Shown here in pieces: positions 33,233-43,965 of a stretch of DNA of 64,000 nucleotides. The position numbers and the translations under genes were made by a program. Origin of the DNA: Coniochaeta sp. PMI_546 (Eukaryota > Ascomycota > Sordariomycetes > Coniochaetales > Coniochaetaceae); the NCBI GenBank assembly GCA_021432605.1, contig MU271153.1, forward strand, positions 620,001 through 684,000, read 5' to 3'. Numbering within the stretch: position 1 is the first letter of the stretch; the number at the start of each line of letters is the position of its first letter. The notes beneath the pieces are model-generated. The model saw only the letters and a list, made by a program, of their open reading frames with translations, was not told the DNA's origin and ran no database searches.

Positions 33233-34678
33233 ATGGAGCGTCTAGATGAGATACTCGCATCCTGCGTCGCCGATGAATCCGACAATGAGACGCAAGACAA
33301 GATCCCGGGTGTCGCTTTTGTAGTCGTGGACAAGAATGGCAATCAGCCCTTCTCTACTTCTAGCCAAGCCTCGATCATTGCTGATACCGAAGCTAGGCCC
33401 TATCTACCAAGGCTGCGCTGGCCGCCTTCCTTCCAAAACTGGGGCATCTCCGAAGTTCGACATCCACACGCAAGTCTGGGTTGCTTCCTTGACCAAAATT
33501 GTCACTGCAGCGTGTCTGATGCAGATCGTGGAGAAGGGCCTTATCGGCCTCGACGAAGATGTCCGAGAGCTCGTCCCCGAGCTGGGGAGGATGCAGATTC
33601 TCACAGGATTCTCCGGCGGGAATGCTCATCTAGAGGATAACCCCAATCCTATCACTCTTCGGTGTGTTCCTCGGAGACGTCATTAGCTAAATATCGTCTG
33701 CGTCTCAAGACTAACGGCAGGCCCGAGTAGCAACCTTCTCACTCACACAGTCGGCCTTCCCTATGATCTCGAGAACGGCATTAAAGCCTGGTCCGATTCT
33801 ATAGGGCGGCAAGTCAATAACTTATCATTCACATGGGACGGCTGGAACACCCCTCTCAAACACGCTTCGGGGGACGGCTGGACCTACGGCAGCGCCGTTG
33901 ACTGGGCGTCTAAAGCCCTTGTGTACAAGACTGGCCAGGGACTCGGCGAGTATATGAAGGCGAACATTTTCGAGCCGTTAGGCATAGAGAACACGGCATT
34001 TCGTCCCGCAACTATCGAAGCCGGTTACACCGCGAACCGCGACCCTTCGACTGGGAGGCTCACTCCGCCCATTGCTCTCCCAGTCCCGATTTCGCCGCCT
34101 ACAGAAAGCGGCGGAGCCGGACTCTACACGACAGCCAGCGACTTCACCAAGATACTGGCTGCGATATTGAGGGACGGCAGTGCGGAAGAGCACAACGGAC
34201 CTAGACTGTTGGAAAAGGCGTCGTCGGTGGACGAGATGTTCCGTCCGCAGTTGACGGGTCTCCAGCAAACCTTTCTCCAGGCGGGCATGAGGCAATACCC
34301 CGAGCTAGTACCGTGGATGGGACCTTCGTACCCGGTGCAGCGCTTGGATCATGGAATCACCGGTGTCATCAACCTCGACGATGTCAATGGCAAGAGAAGG
34401 AGAGGAAGCATGGGATGGATTGGTATGAACAATAGCCATTGGGTTAGTTCTCCTATCCTGCTATCACTGGTGCTTGGGATTGCAGTCGGCTGACCTTGGG
34501 CTTGCAGTGGGTTGACCGCGAGAGTGGCATCGCAGCCAGCCTGATTGTGAACATTCTGAACATGCCCGACCGTGTTGTGGAGAATCTGTACAACGATGTC
34601 GAGCATGCCGTGTACGGCGAGCTGCTTCCGAGCCTCAGGAGGGCGGATGGGTCTTATAAGCCTTTGCAAGCTAATTGA
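33233..34678 (+). CDS. beta-lactamase-fold serine hydrolase/transesterase
   Basis: Four exons: 33233-33338, 33397-33661, 33728-34442, 34508-34678. They total 1257 nt, 418 residues. The family (class C beta-lactamase, esterase EstB, LovD acyltransferase) acylates and deacylates an active-site serine. Seen: N-terminal MERLDEILASCVADES; the catalytic SxxK motif SLTK at residues 66-69 inside VWVASLTKIVTAA; HTVGLPYD with the usual 'LLTHT' strand; the second motif YGS at about 177-179 in WTYGSAVDWASKAL; GIENTAFRP; and the C-terminal HWWVDRESGIAASLIVNI, which replaces the HxG-type third motif. No signal peptide, so probably cytosolic, as for LovD-like enzymes. Intron 1 is GC-AG (33339-33396); intron 2 uses a GAG acceptor. 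Its length of about 415 residues matches fungal LovD-like transesterases. Confidence 0.87.
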
Positions 34679-35347
34679 AGAAAGGAGCGCTCTTCTTATG
34701 CAATTGACCACATCTCGGAAGAGGTTGATCAGCGCGTTAGGAATGTCTTCAGGGTCCACGTTGCCGACGATTGTGGTGGCCATTGTCTTCAGCTGACTCC
34801 AGTACAACGGAAGAGTGGTCGAAGGATGGGCCATTACCCTCAGTATAGGAGATATCTCCTTGTCCTTCTTCTTCTTCAGACGAAAGAACGTTGACTCCGT
34901 CGACGCACTTGCAGCTTCGAAGGATACCGACAGGCGCATTATCGTCACTTTCTTTCCGTGTTGCGAGCTGTCTGAAGTTTGCTTCAGCCACTGGATAATC
35001 TGCGCCTGGCCAAGTTTATACCGTAGCCACGTTCCAAAACCACCACCTTGGCCCCTCGTCGCGGCACCACGGTCCGTACGTCTTATCGACCGAAAACTCA
35101 GGACATGGAGGAGTTATTGTGCGTAGATATGGAGTGATCGCAGGACAAGTGATAGCTCATCCTTGGCGCGTCATATGGTTGCACTAGCAAGTTTGATGTG
35201 ATTGACGTTGTCATGGCCAGGGGTTTCACTCAGCTTCGTTCACCGACTTCACCTCAGCTCGGACACTATAGTCAAACGAGTCAACCTTCTTTAGAGTTGA
35301 TGTTGTTCCTTGGTATTCTGTACAATGGGTCTCGCTGCTTGTTGAGC

Positions 35348-35974
35348 TCAATGTCTCAATCTCGACACCCCACCCTTGCCCTTCGTGAATCTTGCGTCTT
35401 CTTCTACCACAATGACCGTGACGGAACAGCCAACCTTGACCGGCTCGACAGGTTGGCTTCTCGGGTTCCATTGCAGAACATGTCCAGTCAAGACAATCTG
35501 CTTCTCTAGCGTACGGAGGAACGCGTATTCGTATCCCAAGGGTTGACAAGGACTGTAACAAGCTTCTAGGCCGGCCGCCCACCGCTTCGGCGACACACAG
35601 ACACCACGCAGACGAGGTTTGGTCCCCGGACGGATTTGAAGACGAAGCTTGCCGGGCGGCGTTTTCTCTGAACGCCGCTTCCATGACACGTCATTACCCG
35701 ACGTCACCTCCCTTGCGAAGGAAGGTGACATCCGCACCGCCAACGATTCGGACGCCGGGGAGGACACACGGGGACCAGATTCAAAATCGGCAGTCTTGTG
35801 GCGCTTGTGTGCATGAACATGCAAGAGGAACAATCTGTCACATATCAATACGAACGCACCAGGCGACCATGTTCGCCGCCAGAGCCTGCCTTGATCATGC
35901 ACGATCTCGAGATTAGCTTTGCGGAAGCTAGACATCCCTAGCGAATCCGTAGTACGACGCTCAATCGATCCCAC
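35348..35974 (-). CDS. doubtful ORF, 208 codons
   Basis: Listed only because it is the longest ORF in the gene-poor stretch and begins MGSIERRTTDSLG, a plausible N-terminus. The product would be basic, with no signal peptide, membrane segment or known motif. An overlapping ORF in another frame of the same strand (35684-35226) is nearly as long. It may well be chance. Confidence 0.2.
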   Translation of the reverse strand: MGSIERRTTDSLGMSSFRKANLEIVHDQGRLWRRTWSPGAFVLICDRLFLLHVHAHKRHKTADFESGPRVSSPASESLAVRMSPSFAREVTSGNDVSWKRRSEKTPPGKLRLQIRPGTKPRLRGVCVSPKRWAAGLEACYSPCQPLGYEYAFLRTLEKQIVLTGHVLQWNPRSQPVEPVKVGCSVTVIVVEEDARFTKGKGGVSRLRH

Positions 35975-38900
35975 TTCAACTCTTGGAAGTCCCCTAGTGC
36001 AGGTTTGTGGCTGGTTCGAAGGGTCCAGATGCTCAAGTTGTGTACGCCATGGCTTGTCCTCTGCTGACGCTGCCGAGTAAGAACTCGACTGTTTGACTAT
36101 TATGATATGCTGACAGTCGCTCTTGAACCTTAAATCAGGGCTATGGAATGCTTGTGCAACAGCTGCTCTCTTCCCTTAGTGTATTCGACAACCCCTTCGT
36201 TTCTCGCGACGCAGCGGCCTCCGTTTTAGGAAACCGGATCGTCCTGCAACACCCTCTTTGCTTTTTGGCAGTAGCACCGAGTCAAATCAAGTTTGTATTT
36301 TCGTGGTTGGTTGGTTATAGCCAACAGTAGGCAATAAGGTGGTAACGAGGCGCCCCCCAAACCAGACTGTCGGGTGCTGCCGCTTCCTTTTTCGTCCTTG
36401 TGCAGACGATCAGCAATATCGACAGCTGTGGAAGCAGGAGCTGAAGAAAAGCTGTCCGTTTTCTTAACGGGTGCTACCGGTAGACAGAACTTGTATCCTC
36501 TACATCGACACCGCTTGCTTGCTAGGGAGGTCCCTTCGCGCCTCGCTGGTAGGCGCTATAGTAAGGAGATTCACCTCACGCCTGACACCATGAACCTGCG
36601 CATTATGTTCAGCTATCGGGAGTAGTCAATCATTATTGTGCGTGCTACTTGCTATTTGAGCTTCGATTCACCTCCAACAAGACCTTGGCTGTCATTGTTT
36701 GTACCTTGAACGCCCCTTCTGGCAGCACTCCATCGTTGGCGCTTTCCTCCCTTAACAATGATGGTTGAACGTCAGGCAACCTGAGCAGTAGGCTATCTTC
36801 ACTGACGAGACAGGTGAGCGTCTGAGATGTAAGGTGGTCAAAGTGATCAGTTCTTCCTCGTTCCTATGGCAGTCATGGTATCACCCGGACGTGAAAGTCT
36901 CACGTACTGTCCGATATACCCAGCTACCAGTCACATGAGCAAATCTCCATGCGACCATCAGCCGCGGCATTCACCAGAGGTCCGCTGTGGATCTTCGATC
37001 ATACGTCAAGAAGGTATAGCACCCATGTAGTTGTCATAAAGAAGGCACGTGAATATCATCGTGATGGTACCTGCAGCTCCATCCAGGCATTGCCATCACC
37101 AGCGCTGCGGAGTAGCACGCAACTCCGGGCTGGCAAGATGTTGCCTTACGGACGTGAGAAGTAACATCCCTTTTGCCTTCGGCCCGGTGCATGAAGCTCC
37201 CGGATCGCAGCAGCATATGTTATGAGAAGAAGGCTCTTACGCGCTGACTGCACAACTTCTAGCAGATATTAGAGTTGCTCCAGTTGACTCAATGTCCTGA
37301 CCTTGGAGCGATGGTGTCCAACACCCGTCTCGTCATCCGTCCACAGAAATGAAGTCGGGTACACTTCCCCTACAGGCGATGTCTGGGCCGAGAAAGGGAA
37401 GCATAACCAAGGTAATACGAACACCAGACGTCTCGAGGACCACAAAGAAGGTCAGTCAGCACCATACCGGAGAAGCATCAATCCCAAAAGACAACGCCGA
37501 GGGAATACAAAACCCTTGCCGGACGACACCGTAAACACAGAGCTCCAATCAAGGTGGCAACGGTAGCACAAACTCCCACGAACCACGAGAAGAAGAAGTC
37601 CGCCTACTCGGTGTTGGGACGTACGAACCCGTCAGGTGAGTCCGGTGACCGTGGGAGGGAACGTTTCAGCATCGTGATACTTGGGGACTTGACTGGAAGC
37701 CTTCTGTGGTACAAAACAAGGTCTCGGAATTATCTGGTGGCAGGGAACACAAAACTATTTGACTCAGAGACAATTCTATTAGATGGGAGTAGAGCTCACG
37801 AACAGATCCCGATGTTGCAGTCTTGTGTCGACTCCCCAATCCCAGAACGTGGGGGGCTCGGCTCCGCGTTTGTGGGGGAGGGTATGCTGTTCTACGCACG
37901 CTGCGGCTTACTGGCTCCATGCTGGTCAAACCGACATACCCAGAAGCCAGAATGTATGGCGGCGGCACGGCGAGACGTTATTGCTGATGGGTCATCCGGG
38001 AGGCAGAGCTCGCCGGCTACGCACATGGCATATCGGAGCCTTTGCGACGCTAGTATGTTTCGGGGCCTCGGTTGTTTGGGCCGGAAGCACGTCAGCATGT
38101 CCCCGGAAGGGCTCTAGAATGGTCTGTATGACGCTGTGAGATTCTTCAATGATGGATGCAGACCCTTTTGAGACCGTTGCACGGGAAGGAGCCGTTCCAA
38201 TGTGCGCCCGTAAGCAGCTTATGTGTTGGCGCCTCTAATCGAAAGGTGACAGAACGTGCTGACAATAGATTGGGGGTCAGAATCCAGTAACGTTGTACGC
38301 CCATGCTGGTCCAAGTAAGCACTGGAACGCAGGCCGATGCTGGTATCAGGAGCGAAGGGGCAATTCCTCGTCGAATTGTGGAACAGCTACCTCGGCCTTT
38401 TTGGTATAGGTTCGATGTAAGAGATTGGTCTGGCTGCTCGGGGAGGTATTTGTGATCCAGAGCTTCTGACTGGCTTGTCATTGCTGGGACGGCCGAGGGC
38501 AAGCGCAGCTGGCCCGTTGTCCTTGTTCGGCCCTATCTGGACTTGTGAGGGCGTCTATAAGCGCCATAACAACGAGGATTGTCAAGTGAGACGGTGTGTC
38601 TCTGTCAATGGGTGTTCGACATATGGAGTACACCCCGGCTCATGGTCATCGGGCCGTTGGAAAGTACTGGATACCTGCCACAAATACTGGCGACGCCGAC
38701 CAATACTCTATCTGTCGCAGCCCAGTGCCAGAGTACCAGTCACGATTCAAACTCTCCACCGGCCGTTCAAGTCGCTCCTTTGACGTATGCTTCCGGGAAA
38801 CGGCCGATCCTTCACGAAGCCAATGCTTGATTCACATGCGTAGTAAGAGCCAACGGAGGCGTTAATACAGTGTTGTTATACCCTCGGTGAGCCAGGCTCG

Positions 38901-41900
38901 AGGAGCTGGTGGTTTGATCAAGAGTGTTGCGGGGTGATAAGATCCCTCTGCACCTGGACTGCGGCTCTGATTCGATTACAGCTTCACTTGATATCTAAAA
39001 CTCCTTGTGTGCTTGGCTCGCCGGACGTACATGCATGGTGGTATGACCTCTACGAAGGACAGACCACGGGAACGAGAATCGTCCATTTGAAACGAAACAG
39101 AGCCCTCGACGGCTGGTATCCGAGAGTACCACATCAGATGTGAGTACCCTTTAACAAGCGTTGCATTGTAAATGCGCTCTGGGTATGCTGCACAGAAACA
39201 CCTCACCACAAGCTCTCGTCCCGAGAGAGCAAATTAGAAAACGGTCGTGCAGGAGAATTCAACGTCGCTAAATTCGCTTAGACGACCTGCCTCTGCATGT
39301 GGGATCCGCGGACCGCAGCTGGTTTCTCGGAGCGAGCCATCTGCGCGTTTGCACGGACTTTCTTTTCTCGCTAGCAAGCAGTAAAACGGTAGGTATGACC
39401 GAATGACCGACACAAATCCTGGGGGATGGGTGTTGAAGACTGCGCTGTGGGAGCAGCCGGCGACATTTAGCCTGATGCCGAAGATGGTGTGTGCGGATGT
39501 GCAGCATGTGTAGCGAGAAGTGCAAATGACCGGAGGAAGTCGACCCTCTTTCTCCAAATCCCCAGACTCCAAATGTCCCAGACAGGGAAGATATACGCCT
39601 GCACCCCGGATCTCTTTGGCTAGACCCAGCTTTAGGTGTGGTAACTACACAGTAGCAGTCTAGTGATGGAATGAAACCGGTGAGAGGGCAGGAGGATCAG
39701 TGTTCATGGTGCAGGATCCGTTCAAGAACGGATATTGCGCGCAATACGAGACGAGATGCCGGCGCTTTGACTATCCTTGTTCGGATAGCTGGGCCGAACG
39801 ACGCCATGAGCCGAAATAACTTACACCGGTGACCGAAGTCGCGCAATGCCCTGACGAGATCTGATGGAAGGGCGGAAGAAAGGATGAATGAAGGATCACC
39901 AAGAGCAACCGTGGAAAAGAGCCTGCTTGATCGGCAATGTCAGATGGTCCACGTGCGGCCAAAGTCAAGTAGAGCCAAGGTATATAGTTCGTCAATCACT
40001 GGAGAATTTCATGTGTTGCAACGAGCGTATCTCTGTGATGTCCGAGCTGCATGAACCGCTAGAAGGGTGGTTCGGAATCTGTAACTCCAACCATCCAGGC
40101 AGCGGAAGTGGGGTTGCAGTGAGCGCAACACTTTCGAGTCTTTCGAAGTTTGAGGTCAGAAGAAAGATCCCGTTTAAGCACCAGCGACTTGAGAGTGCAG
40201 TTGTGCGCCATCACCTGATTTCAACGCCATGTCGATCTGCTCGAATCGAGAAGATCGGATTTGGGGGAAATAGCATCGTGTCATGAGATGGCCGCACATG
40301 AGCGGCCTCGGTTGTCTCTGCCGTGTCGGCCAAGGAAGGCAGTTCGCGCTTTCAGACTACACGTGTAGCGCGGGAGTGGTATTCTTCCGCTCAACGGTCT
40401 CGCATCGTGATCTCGACAAGGGTGCGACGGAACGAAGCGTCCAGACAAGTCCCAACCGTGGGAACAGACTTGCTCGATCTGAGCGGAATCTCGTGTCATT
40501 TATGACAGCCCCGCACCGGTGTAAGATCTCCCGCCTTGACTGTAGCCGTCCCGATGGAAGAATGGTTCGAGAATGTTTGGAAAGTAGTGTGGAAGAAGTG
40601 TGGATGGAAGTTCGGTTGACTGGGATGGAGAAGTCTCCGAGGCTCCTCGACTTCCATCCATATCGACCTTCTCCATTTTCTCTAACCCCACTATGCAACA
40701 AGCACCAAGCATCAAGCCCTGCAGCTTTCATCTTTTCGTCTGTGACGGCCTGGCGGGACGCTCCTTCCCTGACAGGTCACTACCTAACCTTATCTTATCA
40801 CTGCGCACTGCTGGCCGTCGGCGACATTGAGCGGTGGCAGCTTGCGCTTCCCTTGGAGACACCCATGCCTCATGCACCGTGATTAGATTCGACTTCCTAG
40901 TACCATGAAAGGATGCATGCCACCAACACCAGTCACAGAAATCTCGCAAGCTTTGCCTTCTTCTATCCAAGTCTCCTCGCGTACATGCATTAGGTACATT
41001 CTTAAGGAAGCGATTGTGCGTTACTGCAACTTCAAGCGAAGCTCAAAACTCAAGGTACCTATCTTGAATCTGATAAGGCGCCAGGTCCCGGTTTTGAACA
41101 AGGGCCGGAGCTCAGTCAATCTGGTGGGACGAGGCCGCAACCCCGCCATGGAGGACATTGCCCAGGGATTCACGGATTCGTCTACGTGTAATCCGGCGGC
41201 CACCTCATACACAGAACCGGAATTCCTCCGAAGTACAGCATCCAAGTATCCACTCCGCATCGCCGTAACCGCTTTCCGCGATATATTGCTAGATTGTCTG
41301 CCCAAGCGACTTGTGGCTTCGGGGAACAGCGCGTATTGACATCTCTGCATGTGACCAGTGCGCGCGCTTGCGATCGTGTCGTCAGAGTTGCAGCTTAGGC
41401 GCAAACGTCATCAGAGCTAGACATCGTCACTTGCTATAAGCCCGGGAAGGAAGAAAAAAAAAAGCAATATCGGGTTTCCCTTTCCAAGCAAAAGATGAAC
41501 AGCTGTCTCATCTGGATTCGATCGGGACGCATAGCTCCGAGATGGCGGTCGCATCCATCACGGATTGCGAGTCAGGACGCCGCGATATTTATTGCCATGC
41601 CAGGTCATCAGCATCGGCCTCGGTGCGCTGGCATGGTAGCACAATCTTCCCAACGGAAGAGGTAACAAGGACAAGAATGATACAGAGCACCAAGCCGGTG
41701 AGAGGCAACGAGACCCAGCCGCCAATAACGAACACACGGTGCCTGACGACCACCCTGTGCTGCTGCACACCCTCCCAAGAATCGGTCGTACAGCAGGATT
41801 CACAGCGATTTCCTTCGCATATCAGATTGGCCGCTAAATAAGGGTGAAGCACGAAAAAGAAAAACGAAAAACCGATCCGGATCGACACGTATCCGTCTGC

Positions 41901-42544
41901 CACCTACGTATCGAATGAGGCTTCAACAAGACCTTGTGATGTGGCACCCGGTCTTCAGAAACGGTCCGGCATGTGCTATGTAAATCCATATTGCTTGGTT
42001 GGCGTCGGACAATTTGTGCCACGGCTTTGCGAGGCTGCACTTCTTACCAAGAGGATGACGACGCGACATTCCTCGGCTACGGGCATCTCCCGTCCGCTAC
42101 TGCAGCAGATTTGATGTTATGCTAACTTGGCACCAAACCGAAGCGACGCCAAAGGATATTCCAAGCAAAGGGAAGGCTTCCTAAAATAACCGACAGTGTG
42201 ACACACAATTAGGTAAACGCGTCTCAAGTCTAGAGTGTTTGCAAGGTGTTTCCGCCAGCATTTCTCTAGCAAAGACACAGAACATGACCGACATCTCGAT
42301 GAAGCCGCAGAGCGCCTAATTAACATCATCAAGGAGGGAACTTCTAGTATTTTGGGCTGAGAAGACGAAGAAGGGCTAGATACCCGATTGTCGTCACTTT
42401 TTTACCAGTCCTGCCCTAACTGACATGCGTGTTTCGTTCCTACCCTGCAGCATCCAGCTTTCCAATGAGATCCCCACGTGTGCGCCGCGGATATGCCGGG
42501 CCCTGGTATGACAGATAACCGACGGGCTTGTCGCAAGCCCGGTT

Positions 42545-42575
42545 TGCTTGCTTTGCTTTGCTTGCTTGCTTGCTT
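42545..42575. repeat. (GCTT)n microsatellite
   Basis: Short interrupted run of GCTT and GCTTT units. Confidence 0.8.
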
Positions 42576-43356
42576 CACGGTGAGATTGCAAACGTGTCAC
42601 CGCTGGTTGAGGGATCTGATAGCTGAGGGACGGCGTGGATGGGATGCATGGCTAGTACGTGGGGGATAATGGAACGGCGTGTGCCGATCCCAGATGTTGC
42701 GAAGTCCAAATCGAGCAAAAGGCGTTTTGGTTTTGGTTTGTATGCGATGCCAATGCAGCCCGCATGAGGCAAGCTAGGACCCCCCCAAATAAAGCCTCGC
42801 CGAGGGAGTAACATGTGGCTTGCTTCCCTGCAAGAAAAAGAAAACGAAAAATGTCAGGTAGACCCTGGTTCAACGCCGCAAACCTCTACCCACCCAAGAC
42901 CCAAACCATCATGGATCCCATAATGACCACCCAAAAACGCCAGGAAGAGAAGGCCCCCAAAAATACAGGAAAATCAGGCAGAAACAACTGAAATTAAGGA
43001 GTAAAAAAGCAACATCCAGTTTTGCCGCTGAGGAGAGGTAGGCCTTTTTCTGTACGCCCCGCGAATGTGGTATCGCTTGCTGTGTCGTCGCATCGAATGG
43101 TATAATACGCTTCCTCGTCGTTGCTCGGTCTAGATTTGTGAACGCCGTTTGGTGTGCCGCTTGCTGTTGCCGTGGTGCCTTCTAATTCTATAGTTCGACT
43201 CGCTGTCCGCAGAAAAGGAGGGTGAAAAAAGATGATACAAAATGGCAAAGTAGCCAAGTCGGCCGTTCTGTGGTATCAATGGAGCATGCTCGTGGCATGG
43301 CACGCACGCAGTTCAGTCGTCCGAAAATCGTGAGCGCTCTTTTCACGCCGGGTTGT

Positions 43357-43965
43357 TCAGAGGGTGTAGGTCTGCTTGTTGGTGCGCTTGATCATATTCT
43401 CCCATGGCGGGTATGTCTTGGGTTTGCACTCTCCTGAAAGCAAGTAATTGTCAGTGTTTCGGTCTAGAAAGGCAGGAATTCATATGTGACAGTGATAGTG
43501 CTAGATAAGTGCTTGTAAGGATTGCTATCCATGCTCGGCTGGCCTATAAGCCGGCCAATACCGCATCTGGAGGCCGGATGGAGGAGGGGAAATAAGGCCC
43601 AATTGACATTGCACTGATACCAACTTTGGTACCTCGACAATCAAGGACGTGAAGTAGGACAACGACAGAGCTGTCGATGCAACTTGGGTTCGTCACGTAC
43701 CACAGAGTTCATCTTGTCTGCAAGAATAGCAACATATGTTAGTCGTTTGTATCGTCATGACATGTGCTCTGGGGAGATCAACAGTGGCATGGACCGTCTG
43801 ATCTCAGCCCAGCCTCTCACTGGAGTTGATATTGACGTACCGGTACTCGAAATGAGTGACATTTGGTTGGCATCGCTTGTGTGTCAAGGTGTAGTCTCTG
43901 CACCACCGTGACGCGATCCAGCGGAAGTGGCCGCATGAGTATTCTCTTTGGGTATAATCGCACAT
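43357..43965 (-). CDS. 72-residue cysteine-rich fungal protein, three exons
   Basis: Exons 43965-43841, 43717-43701 and 43433-43357: 125 + 17 + 77 = 219 nt, 72 residues. The start is ATGTGCGATTATACC, giving MCDYTQREYSCGHFRWIASR, followed by WCRDYTLTHKRCQPNVTHFE. The first exon ends CG before GTACGT. The 17-nt exon (TTGCAG before it, GTACGT after it) supplies RQDELCG, and the last exon (TTTCAG before it) gives ECKPKTYPPWENMIKRTNK and QTYTL. The protein opens with MCDYTQxEYxCGH, which I associate with small conserved fungal proteins of unknown function. Cys/His spacing (C-G-H, W-C, K-R-C, then L-C-G-E-C) suggests a zinc-binding fold. Introns are 123 and 267 nt, longer than most here. No single ORF shows the gene, so it is easily missed. 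Confidence 0.82.

Larger units (their letters stand above)
34679..43356. other. 8.7-kb gene-poor region
   Basis: No ORF here carries a recognisable domain. The longest are 35974-35348 (-, 208 codons), 37554-38117 (+, 187) and 40283-40882 (+, 199). None shows a motif, and all overlap other long ORFs on the opposite strand, which is usual for GC-balanced noncoding DNA. A hydrophobic minus-strand ORF at 41903-41589 has one good membrane segment (VSLPLTGLVLCIILVLV) and is the best candidate for a missed small gene. A (GCTT/GCTTT)n tract lies at 42545-42575. No terminal repeats or transposase remnants were recognised. Confidence 0.4.

Noticed and set aside
37554-38117. A 187-codon plus-strand ORF, a candidate gene in the gene-poor region.
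   Set aside because: No motif, no codon bias seen by eye, overlapping ORFs on both strands.
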